Source of the DNA: Arcobacter sp. UBA7394 | GTDB lineage: Bacteria > Campylobacterota > Campylobacteria > Campylobacterales > Arcobacteraceae | Assembly (NCBI GenBank): GCA_002470185.1 | Contig: DKNG01000118.1 | Coordinates: 6,143-16,179, forward strand | DNA: 10,037 nt | Reading direction: 5' to 3' | Part shown: piece after piece, positions 1 to 6,444 of the stretch | Layout of the letters: every line of letters begins with the position of its first letter | How positions within the stretch are numbered: the stretch's first letter is position 1 | Notes under the pieces: model-generated | The model's database searches: none | What the model was told of the DNA's origin: nothing | What the model saw: only the letters and a program-made list of their open reading frames with translations | Position numbers and translations under genes: made by a program

Positions 1-98
1 AAAACTTTTATAATTAAAAAAACAGCTAAATAAACTTAAATAGATTTTATATATTTAATTAGTTTTTATTTTGTCTTATCTTGTAATTCTTAAAGATT

Positions 99-104
99 TA
101 TAAT
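99..104 (+). promoter_or_regulatory. Probable -10 box for the S8 protease gene
   Basis: A perfect TATAAT lies 29 bases before the protease ATG, which would give a short leader of about 23 nt. The upstream DNA is T-rich with no convincing -35 hexamer at 17 bp, as is usual for sigma-70 promoters in Campylobacterota. The ribosome binding site AGGAG is at 123-127, 6 bases before the ATG. Bases 1-98 hold no gene that I can support. Confidence 0.5.
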
Positions 105-133
105 CGATAATAAGATAATAATAGGAGTATATT

Positions 134-2212
134 ATGAAATCTTTATTTATTATAATATTTTTATTTAGTTTCTTGATTTCTGCTGAAAACTTAGGTCACA
201 AGAACTTGAATAAAGATATTCAAAAAGTTAGAGAATCAACCATTTTATTTAAATTAAAAGATAATGTTACAGCTAGTCAATTAAAAAGTTTTAATTCCTT
301 AATTAATAAAAATACAATTATTGAGAAAAGAGAATTAAAAGGTTTAAAAATAAAAGTTGTAAAAGTAAAAAATATAAAAGGTAAAGAGTATAAATTTAGT
401 AAAATGTTAGAAGATACAAAAGCTGTAGTTTTTGCTGAACCTGATGTTTTAATTCCTCATGCATTAAGTCCAAATGATGAGTTTTATTATTTACAATGGC
501 ATCATGGAACTATAAATTCGCAAACGGCTTGGAATTCATCAGTGGGTTCAAACTTAATAAAAGTTTGTGTACTAGACACCGGTGTAGATACAGATCACCC
601 TGATTTACTTCCTAATCTTCTTTTACCCGGTTTTAATGCATATTTAGATGTTAATGGAAATGTTGAAGATTTATATGGACATGGCTCAGGAACTGCTGGA
701 GTAATTGGAGCTGTGGGGAATAATAGTTTTGGAGTGTCAGGGGTAAACTGGAATATAAAAATCATGCCTGTACAAATTAGCCAAGGTACAATTACTAGTT
801 CTGCTTATATTTCTGATATGGCAGTTGGAATTAGATGGTGTGCCGATAATGGTGCGAAGGTAGCTAATTTAAGTTACGGTGGTGCTCAATACTCAACTAT
901 AAGTGATGCAGCTTCTTACTTAAAAGAAAAAGGAGGCTTATTATTTATGTCAGCTGGTAATAGTGGTACTTTTCATAATTCAATAAGTTTCCCAGATTTT
1001 AGTAGTTTTATTGTTGTTGGTTCCACATCTCAGAATGATGAAAAAAGCTCTTTTTCTGAATATGGACCTTATATTGATATTGTAGCTCCAGGTGAAGATA
1101 TTGCAACTACTTATTTAGACGCATCATATGTCTATTATAGTGGTACATCATTTTCATCTCCAATGGCAGCAGGTGTTGCCGCTTTAGCTTTATCTGTTAA
1201 TCCAACTTTGACTGTGGATGAACTTGAAGATGTGATGTTTTCAAGTACAGTTGATTTAGGTGTTGTTGGGGAAGATGATTTATATGGGAATGGAAGGATT
1301 GATGCCTCTTTAGCTATAGATTTAGCACTTAATTACGGAGAGAACAATGCTCCTATTGCACTTATAAGTTCGAATATCTCAAGTGGGATTGTTCCTTTAG
1401 ATGTAGCTTTTAGTAGTAATGGTTCAAGTGATATTGAAGATGGAACAAATATAACATACTTTTGGGATTTTGGAGATGGTAACACTTCTATATTGGCTAA
1501 CCCAAATCATCAATATACAAGTGTAGGAACTTTTGAAGTATCTTTAATTGTTACAGATACAGAAAGTCTAAGTAGCCAAGCTAGCAATTTATCAATAGAG
1601 GTATTAGATAATATAGCTACACTTGAAGTTCCTTATATAAATAGTACCATTGTAGATGAAGAGTTTAACAGTGTAACAATTAATTGGGAACATAATTTAG
1701 TGAATACTTCTGGTTTTGTAATTGAAAGAGCTAAAAAACAAAGAGGTAAATATAATTTTTCAATACAAAGTAATATTGGCTTGATAAATACATATATTGA
1801 TGAAAATGTCGATTCTGGTTCATATAGATATAGAATGTTTGCACTATCAAATGATGAAGAGATATCTTCATCTAATTATAGTAATCAAGTTTCAGTTAAT
1901 GTAGAAACAAGTTTACCTAGTGAACCTGAAACACCAATTGTAACTACTCCAACTTTAAATTCTGAAACACCAGATAATGGTTTTAATGTAAAATTAACAT
2001 GGACAACTTGTACTGATTGTACTTATACTTTAGAAAGAGCTGTTAAAGGAAGAGGAAAAGCTAGTTTTAATGAGGTAGAAGGTTTAATCAATACTAATTT
2101 AAGCAGTGCCTCATTTAATGAAAGTACTGGAACATATATATACAGAGTCTATAGTATTTTAAATAATAATACTTCAGGTTATTCAAATACTATTACAAAA
2201 AAAATACAATAA
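134..2212 (+). CDS. Secreted subtilisin-like (S8) serine protease with PKD and two Fn3-like C-terminal domains
   Basis: This is an endopeptidase of the subtilase family, predicted to be exported by Sec. A signal peptide spans residues 1-17, with a hydrophobic core and likely cleavage after ISA. Residues about 30-110 look like a propeptide. The catalytic domain (about 120-400) shows the full triad: Asp148 in VLDTG, His183 in YGHGSGTAG and Ser339 in SGTSFSSPMAAG, with the oxyanion Asn276 in SAGN. A PKD domain follows at about 405-490, marked by WDFGDG at 444-449. Two Fn3-like repeats follow at about 498-590 and 604-690, each carrying an ERAxKxRGK motif (531-539 and 634-642). The second repeat has a CTDC pair (Cys626, Cys629). 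The ORF is complete, with AGGAG 6 bases upstream. The gene stands alone between its own promoter and terminator. A nutritional or virulence protease is possible, but the substrate cannot be read from the sequence. There is no obvious sorting tail or outer-membrane anchor. Confidence 0.93.
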   Translation: MKSLFIIIFLFSFLISAENLGHKNLNKDIQKVRESTILFKLKDNVTASQLKSFNSLINKNTIIEKRELKGLKIKVVKVKNIKGKEYKFSKMLEDTKAVVFAEPDVLIPHALSPNDEFYYLQWHHGTINSQTAWNSSVGSNLIKVCVLDTGVDTDHPDLLPNLLLPGFNAYLDVNGNVEDLYGHGSGTAGVIGAVGNNSFGVSGVNWNIKIMPVQISQGTITSSAYISDMAVGIRWCADNGAKVANLSYGGAQYSTISDAASYLKEKGGLLFMSAGNSGTFHNSISFPDFSSFIVVGSTSQNDEKSSFSEYGPYIDIVAPGEDIATTYLDASYVYYSGTSFSSPMAAGVAALALSVNPTLTVDELEDVMFSSTVDLGVVGEDDLYGNGRIDASLAIDLALNYGENNAPIALISSNISSGIVPLDVAFSSNGSSDIEDGTNITYFWDFGDGNTSILANPNHQYTSVGTFEVSLIVTDTESLSSQASNLSIEVLDNIATLEVPYINSTIVDEEFNSVTINWEHNLVNTSGFVIERAKKQRGKYNFSIQSNIGLINTYIDENVDSGSYRYRMFALSNDEEISSSNYSNQVSVNVETSLPSEPETPIVTTPTLNSETPDNGFNVKLTWTTCTDCTYTLERAVKGRGKASFNEVEGLINTNLSSASFNESTGTYIYRVYSILNNNTSGYSNTITKKIQ

Positions 2213-2216
2213 ATAT

Positions 2217-2263
2217 GAGAAGTTAGATAACAAAATTAAAGTATCTAACTTCTTCTCTTTTTT
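2217..2263 (+). terminator. Intrinsic terminator of the protease gene
   Basis: A perfect 12-bp stem (2218-2229 with 2242-2253), extended by a G-U pair, closes a 12-nt A-rich loop. A T-rich tail follows (TCTCTTTTTT to 2263). It begins 4 bases after the TAA. It separates the protease from the rpsB transcription unit. Confidence 0.88.
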
Positions 2264-2302
2264 AGATTTTTCACTTAAAGAAAAAATTAAACTTTACTTA
2301 GA

Positions 2303-2308
2303 TATAAT
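2303..2308 (+). promoter_or_regulatory. Probable -10 box of the rpsB operon
   Basis: A perfect TATAAT within GATATAATCA lies just downstream of the protease terminator and 130 bases before the rpsB ATG. It is the best promoter match in the gap. No -35 consensus is visible, which is common in this phylum. Transcription would start around 2312-2316, giving a leader of about 125 nt. Confidence 0.6.
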
Positions 2309-2311
2309 CAC

Positions 2312-2433
2312 GGCTCTAATTTATTTAGAACCTCACATATGTCAATATCCTGATTTGAGTTGTGCCTAGAAATTCTTCGAAGCATTAAGGGGCATAGAGG
2401 AAAAAACTCAAAATAAACAAAATATCCAAGGAG
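2312..2433 (+). promoter_or_regulatory. Structured 5' leader of rpsB, candidate S2 autoregulatory element
   Basis: The leader contains two visible folds. The first is a short hairpin (2312-2319 with 2325-2332, one mismatch, loop TTTAT). The second is a longer arm closed by a perfect 8-bp helix, TTTGAGTT (2354-2361) with AACTCAAA (2405-2412). Inside it lies GTGCC (2362-2366) paired with GGCAT (2391-2395), capped by a small hairpin around CTTCGAAG (2375-2382). The Shine-Dalgarno AAGGAG (2428-2433), 5 bases before the ATG, lies outside the stem. Control of rpsB-tsf by S2 binding to its own leader is established in gammaproteobacteria. That this leader does the same is inference from position and fold. 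Confidence 0.5.
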
Positions 2434-2438
2434 AAATT

Positions 2439-3218
2439 ATGGTTACAATGAAAGACCTATTAGAATGTGGTGTACACTTCGGACACCAAACAAGAAGATG
2501 GAATCCAAAAATGAAAAAATTCATTTTCGGTGTTAGAAAGAATATTTATATTATTGACTTACAAAAAACGTTAAGATATTTCAGATACACATACAATGTT
2601 GTTAGAGATAGAGCTGCTGAAGGTCAAACAATGATCTTTGTTGGTACTAAAAAACAAGCTTCTGAAGCTGTTAAAAGAGCTGCAGAAAATTGTGGTATGC
2701 CATACGTTAACCACAGATGGTTAGGTGGAATGTTAACTAACTACGGAACAATCAAAAAATCTATTAGAAAATTAGAAATCATCAAAAAGATGAGAGAAGA
2801 AGGTCAATTAGACTTACTTACTAAAAAAGAAGCATTAATGCTTACTAGAAAAGAAACTAAGTTAGAATTATACCTTGGTGGAATCAAAGAAATGCATAAA
2901 TTACCAGACATGATGTTTGTATTAGATGCTGTTAAAGAAAAAATTGCTATTCAAGAAGCTAGAAGATTAGGAATTACTGTTGTAGCTCCTTTAGATACTA
3001 ACTGTGATCCTGATGTTGTTGATTTACCAATTCCAGGTAACGATGATGCAATCAGATCTATTCAATTATTCTGCAACGAAATGGCTGCAGCAATTAATGA
3101 AGGTAAAGCATCTTTAGAAGAACCAGAAGAAGCTCCTGTATCTACTGAAGAAGCAGCAGAAGTTGTAGCTGAAGCAGTAGCTGAAGGTGAAACTGAAGCT
3201 AAGACTGAGGAAGCGTAA
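2439..3218 (+). CDS. rpsB: 30S ribosomal protein S2
   Basis: S2 is a component of the small ribosomal subunit, bound near the junction of head and body and close to S1. The 259-residue protein opens with the family signature [17 protein letters not shown] (residues 9-25). Other family blocks are [20 protein letters not shown] and, near residues 190-200, [15 protein letters not shown]. From about residue 225 it has a Glu/Ala-rich acidic tail, a length-variable feature of S2 proteins. The start is fixed by AAGGAG 5 bases upstream. It is the first gene of the run, 2 bases ahead of tsf, the standard bacterial pairing. Regulation probably acts through the folded leader. Confidence 0.98.
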   Translation: MVTMKDLLECGVHFGHQTRRWNPKMKKFIFGVRKNIYIIDLQKTLRYFRYTYNVVRDRAAEGQTMIFVGTKKQASEAVKRAAENCGMPYVNHRWLGGMLTNYGTIKKSIRKLEIIKKMREEGQLDLLTKKEALMLTRKETKLELYLGGIKEMHKLPDMMFVLDAVKEKIAIQEARRLGITVVAPLDTNCDPDVVDLPIPGNDDAIRSIQLFCNEMAAAINEGKASLEEPEEAPVSTEEAAEVVAEAVAEGETEAKTEEA

Positions 3219-3220
3219 TC

Positions 3221-4264
3221 ATGGCTGGTGCAACTCCTAAGTTAATCAAAGAACTAAGAGAAAAATCTGGTGCAGGAATGCTTGATTGTAAAAAAGCACT
3301 TAATGAGTGTGATGGAAACATCGATGACGCAGTTAAGTTTTTAAGAGAAGCTGGTTTAGTTAAAGCAGCTAAAAAATCTTCAAATGTAGCAGCAGAAGGT
3401 ATTATTAACATTTTAGTAAATGATAATAACACTAATGCAACTATGATTGAAATTAACTCTCAAACTGACTTCGTTGCTAAAAATGAGCAATTCCTTAACT
3501 TAGTTAATGGAATTACAGCTCACGCTCAAGCAAATGATATTGCTGATGCTGAAGCTTTAGCTACATCTTCAATTGATGGTCAAGACTTTACAACTTTCTT
3601 AAATGAAAAAATTGCAGTTATTGGTGAAAACTTAGTTGCAAGAAAAGTTTCAAATGTTAAAGGTGAGGTTGTTAATGCATACGTTCACTTAGGAAAAGTT
3701 GGAGTTGTTTTAGCTGCTACTTGTGATGAAGCTGCAAAAGAAAAAACTGTAGATTTATTAAAGAAAGTTGCTATGCACGCAGCTTCAATGAAACCAACTG
3801 TTATTTCTTACAAAGATTTAGCTGCTGATTTCATCGAATCAGAAAACAAAGCAATTATTGCTGATATTGAAAAGTTAAATGAAGAGTTAGTAAGACTTGG
3901 AAAACCTCTTAAAAATATCCCTGAGTTTGTTTCTAGAGTTCAATTAACTGAAGAAGCTGTTGCAGCTGCTGAAGCTAAAATGACTGAAGAATTATTAGCT
4001 CAAGGTAAACCAGAGAAAATTATCGGAAATATCGTTAAAGGTAAAATTGCTAAATGGATTGAAGATAACTCTCAATTAGATACTGCTCACGCATTATTAT
4101 CTCAAAACTACGTTATGGATGATTCAATGACTGTTGAAGAAGCTATTAAAGCTGTTGATGCATCAATTGAATTAACTTCTTACGTTAGATTTGAATTAGG
4201 TGAAGGTATCGAGAAAAAAGAAGAAGATTTCGCGGCAGAAGTTGCTGCACAAATGGGTCAATAA
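3221..4264 (+). CDS. tsf: Elongation factor Ts
   Basis: EF-Ts is the guanine-nucleotide exchange factor that releases GDP from EF-Tu. The N-terminal UBA-like domain carries LREKSGAGMLDCKKAL (residues 13-28). The EF-Tu-contacting TDFVAKNEQF motif follows at about residues 82-91. At 347 residues it is longer than the E. coli protein (about 283). The extra length lies in the core and C-terminal half, including RLGKPLKNIPEFVSR and the ending RFELGEGIEKKEEDFAAEVAAQMG region, which matches the long form I know from Campylobacter and relatives. The Shine-Dalgarno GAGGAAG (3207-3213) lies inside the end of rpsB, and only 2 bases separate rpsB's stop from this ATG. Translational coupling to rpsB is therefore likely. 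Confidence 0.98.
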   Translation: MAGATPKLIKELREKSGAGMLDCKKALNECDGNIDDAVKFLREAGLVKAAKKSSNVAAEGIINILVNDNNTNATMIEINSQTDFVAKNEQFLNLVNGITAHAQANDIADAEALATSSIDGQDFTTFLNEKIAVIGENLVARKVSNVKGEVVNAYVHLGKVGVVLAATCDEAAKEKTVDLLKKVAMHAASMKPTVISYKDLAADFIESENKAIIADIEKLNEELVRLGKPLKNIPEFVSRVQLTEEAVAAAEAKMTEELLAQGKPEKIIGNIVKGKIAKWIEDNSQLDTAHALLSQNYVMDDSMTVEEAIKAVDASIELTSYVRFELGEGIEKKEEDFAAEVAAQMGQ

Positions 4265-4289
4265 TAACTACCCAAAATAATCTAAAGAA

Positions 4290-4341
4290 AGAGGAATTAA
4301 AAATGAGTGAAGACTATAATAAAGAATCACTCATTTCCTCT
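4290..4341 (+). promoter_or_regulatory. Hairpin covering the Shine-Dalgarno and start codon of the ABC gene
   Basis: The ribosome binding site AGAGGA (4290-4295) is exactly complementary to TCCTCT (4336-4341). AATGAGTGA (4302-4310), which contains the ATG, is exactly complementary to TCACTCATT (4327-4335). Together these form two stacked helices of 9 and 6 bp, with a 6-nt bulge on the left side and a 16-nt loop. The mRNA fold would hide both the Shine-Dalgarno and the start codon. No T-run follows, so it is not a terminator. The pairing is seen directly; its control of translation is inferred. Confidence 0.55.
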
Positions 4342-4986
4342 GACTTCTTATTAGAAGCTAAAAACTTAACACATAGTTTTGACTATGAACTATTCAACGA
4401 TATAAATCTAACATTATCAAAAAAACAATCAATTGCAATTATAGGAATGAGTGGAAGTGGTAAATCAACACTTTTAAATATTCTATCATCTTTATTAAAA
4501 CCATGTTTTGGTGAAGTTTTATTTAATGAAAAAGATCTTTATTCATTAAAACAAAACAAACTTTTAAACATAAGAAGAGAAGATTTTGGTATAATTTTTC
4601 AAGCTCATTATCTTTTTAGAGGTTTCACAGCTAGTGAAAATTTAGATATTGCAACTTTATTAAGTGAAAATGAAATTGATGATAAGTTATTAGAAGATTT
4701 AAAAATTGAACATGTTATAAACCAAGGGGTTGGTGAGTTAAGTGGTGGACAGCAGCAAAGATTGTCAATAGCTAGAGTATTAACTAAAAAACCAAAAATT
4801 ATATTTGCAGATGAACCAACTGGTAATCTTGATAAAGATACTGCTAATATGGTAATTGATACACTTTTTAATTATATTAAAAGTAATGATGCAGGTTTAG
4901 TATTGGTAACTCATGAAAATGATTTAGCAATGCAATGTGACAAAGTATATAAACTTGTAGATACAAAACTTCAGGAGTTAAAGTGA
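4303..4986 (+). CDS. ABC transporter ATP-binding protein, LolD/MacB/FtsE-like family
   Basis: This is a cytoplasmic ATPase subunit that would power a membrane permease. The 227-residue protein has a complete nucleotide-binding domain. Walker A is GMSGSGKST (48-56), the Q-loop glutamine is Gln100, and the signature is LSGGQQQR (146-153). Walker B is IIFADE (166-171), followed by the D-loop near NLD and the switch His204 in VTHE. The size and the PTGNLD context fit the LolD/MacB/FtsE group, whose members act in lipoprotein release, efflux or cell division. No permease gene is adjacent, so the partner must be elsewhere and the substrate is unknown. The only other Met is inside Walker A, so the ATG at 4303 must be the start. 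The gap from tsf is 38 bases with no terminator. It overlaps the next gene by 4 bases. Confidence 0.9.
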   Translation: MSEDYNKESLISSDFLLEAKNLTHSFDYELFNDINLTLSKKQSIAIIGMSGSGKSTLLNILSSLLKPCFGEVLFNEKDLYSLKQNKLLNIRREDFGIIFQAHYLFRGFTASENLDIATLLSENEIDDKLLEDLKIEHVINQGVGELSGGQQQRLSIARVLTKKPKIIFADEPTGNLDKDTANMVIDTLFNYIKSNDAGLVLVTHENDLAMQCDKVYKLVDTKLQELK

Positions 4987-5810
4987 ATTTATTATTGATA
5001 TGTGAAACACCAATAATAGAACAGATTTTTACATTAGTATGTAAGAAATTAAAACTAAAACTAACTATTAAAGATTCAACAAATGATATAAAAGAGAATT
5101 ATGATTTAATCGTAATTGATCAAGCTTTTATCGATGACAAATTTAATATAATTAAGAAGTACTCAAAAAAACTAGGGGCAATTTCTAGTGAAGAATTGCC
5201 TTTTGATAAATCAAGAGATTTTATTATTCCTAGACCATTTTTACCTACAAAACTACAAGAATTATTAGCAGAAGAAGTTGAGTTAATAATTCTAGAAGAA
5301 AAACAAGCACAAGTTATTGAAGCACCACAAACTTATGAACCAAGGGTTTATGGTGAGTATGATGAAGATACGGAAGTTACTGTACCTGTTACAGACTATG
5401 TTGAGTCTCTAGCTGATGAAGTATTTAATGATATACAAGAAGAGAGTGATGAAAGTATTATCAGTCAAGCCTCTTTAAATGAAGGTGGAGTATTAGACTT
5501 CACAGAACTTTCTAAAATCAATCAAATTTTAAAAGATGAACAAACACAAAATGAGATATCTTTAGAACAAGAAGATTGGAAAGATATCTCAGACATAATT
5601 GATGATGCTTTAGATGAAGTAAAAGAGTATGAATTTAATTTAGATGAAGGTCAGGGTAAATCAGAGATCCTACCATATAAATTAGTATTAAGTGATTATA
5701 ATTTAGAAGAGTTAAAACCTCTGTTAGAGAAGTTTAATCAAGAAGTTGTTGATAAGCTTTCAACAGGTGAGAGTGTTGATATAAGATTAGTTTTAAAGGA
5801 AAATATTTGA
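4983..5810 (+). CDS. Acidic protein of unknown function with an N-terminal receiver-like domain
   Basis: I do not recognise a named family for the whole protein. It starts at GTG, sharing GTGA with the stop of the ABC gene, with AGGAG at 4973-4977. Residues 1-100 follow a response-regulator receiver pattern. There is a hydrophobic strand LLLICE (3-8), a strand YDLIVID ending in Asp46 at the phospho-acceptor position, a strand GAISS, and IIPRPFLPTKLQELL (81-95), which matches the usual K-P-F region with Arg in place of Lys. The acidic pair after strand 1 is reduced to Glu8, so it is probably a pseudo-receiver. Residues about 120-225 are very rich in Asp and Glu and likely flexible. A short folded-looking C-terminus (229-275) ends in VDIRLVLKENI. 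From memory, C. jejuni also has a 'highly acidic protein' gene beside gmk, so the linkage may be old. Confidence 0.85.
   Translation: MNLLLICETPIIEQIFTLVCKKLKLKLTIKDSTNDIKENYDLIVIDQAFIDDKFNIIKKYSKKLGAISSEELPFDKSRDFIIPRPFLPTKLQELLAEEVELIILEEKQAQVIEAPQTYEPRVYGEYDEDTEVTVPVTDYVESLADEVFNDIQEESDESIISQASLNEGGVLDFTELSKINQILKDEQTQNEISLEQEDWKDISDIIDDALDEVKEYEFNLDEGQGKSEILPYKLVLSDYNLEELKPLLEKFNQEVVDKLSTGESVDIRLVLKENI
5177..5204 (+). other. Terminator-like hairpin inside the acidic-protein gene
   Basis: GGCAATT (5177-5183) pairs perfectly with AATTGCC (5194-5200) around a 10-nt loop, and TTTT follows at once. G-U pairs could extend the base of the stem. It sits within codons 65-74 of the acidic-protein gene, so translating ribosomes would normally disrupt it. 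It could cause polarity onto gmk when translation is poor. The function is inference and chance is possible in A+T-rich DNA. Confidence 0.35.
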
Positions 5811-6427
5811 TTAGCGAAAAAAAAGGCGCAATTTTAATTTTATCAGGGCCTAGCGGTTGTGGTAAATCAACTCTATTAAAAGAAGTTTATAAAGATATAG
5901 ATGATTACTATTTTTCTATCTCTACAACTACAAGAGATCCTAGAGAGGGTGAAACACACGGAATTGATTATTTATTCACTTCAAAAGAAGAGTTCGAAAA
6001 AGATATTGAAAATGGTGACTTTTTAGAGTATGCTAATGTTCATGGTAATTACTATGGAACATCTTTAAAGCCTATTAATGCTGCTTTAAAAGAGGGTAAG
6101 CTTGTAATCTTTGATATTGATGTTCAAGGACATGAAATAGTAAGAGAGAAGTTAGATTCTATTGTAACTTCTGTATTTATTACAACGCCAAATTTAAGTG
6201 AATTAGAAACTAGATTAAATAATAGAGCAACTGATTCAAAAGAAGTAATTGAAAAAAGAATCAAGAATGCTAAACATGAAGTTGAGTTTTTCCAAGATTA
6301 TGATTACTTAATTATTAATGATGATTTAGAAACTGCAGCTAAACAATTAGTAAGTATTGCTAATATCACAAGAGTAAAAGCAAAACTTTTTGAGAAAGAA
6401 ACGATCGTATCGACTTGGTTAAAATAA
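5807..6427 (+). CDS. gmk: Guanylate kinase
   Basis: This enzyme phosphorylates GMP to GDP with ATP, an essential step in purine nucleotide supply that also affects ppGpp and c-di-GMP pools. The 206-residue protein has the usual length and motifs. The P-loop is GPSGCGKS (14-21). The GMP-binding signature is STTTRDPREGE (39-49). The GDFLEYANVHGNYYG region spans 70-84, and VIFDIDVQG spans 100-108. The start is TTG, sharing TTGA with the stop of the acidic-protein gene, with AAGGA at 5796-5800. No ATG lies before the P-loop, so TTG is well supported. The weak start and the overlap imply translation coupled to the upstream gene. In C. jejuni tatA lies beside gmk; here the run ends at gmk. Confidence 0.97.
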   Translation: MISEKKGAILILSGPSGCGKSTLLKEVYKDIDDYYFSISTTTRDPREGETHGIDYLFTSKEEFEKDIENGDFLEYANVHGNYYGTSLKPINAALKEGKLVIFDIDVQGHEIVREKLDSIVTSVFITTPNLSELETRLNNRATDSKEVIEKRIKNAKHEVEFFQDYDYLIINDDLETAAKQLVSIANITRVKAKLFEKETIVSTWLK

Positions 6428-6444
6428 CCTAGTCGATTTTATCG
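6402..6444. terminator. Hairpin at the convergent ends of gmk and the EAL gene
   Basis: TCGACTTGGTT (6410-6420) pairs with AACCTAGTCGA (6426-6436) with one mismatch and a 5-nt loop, and TTTT follows on the plus strand (6437-6440). An outer CGAT/ATCG pairing (6402-6405 with 6441-6444) would extend the stem; on the minus strand it is followed by TTTCTTTC. The hairpin overlaps the coding ends of both genes. It probably terminates gmk transcription and may serve the opposite strand too. Confidence 0.65.

Noticed and set aside
36..58. Inverted repeat TTAAATA/TATTTAA followed by a T-rich stretch, possible terminator of a gene left of the window
   Set aside because: The stem is only 7 A-T pairs in extreme A+T sequence and no coding end is visible before it.
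3199..3432. Minus-strand ORF of 77 codons
   Set aside because: It lies opposite the rpsB end and the strongly conserved tsf N-terminus; it is a shadow with no family features.
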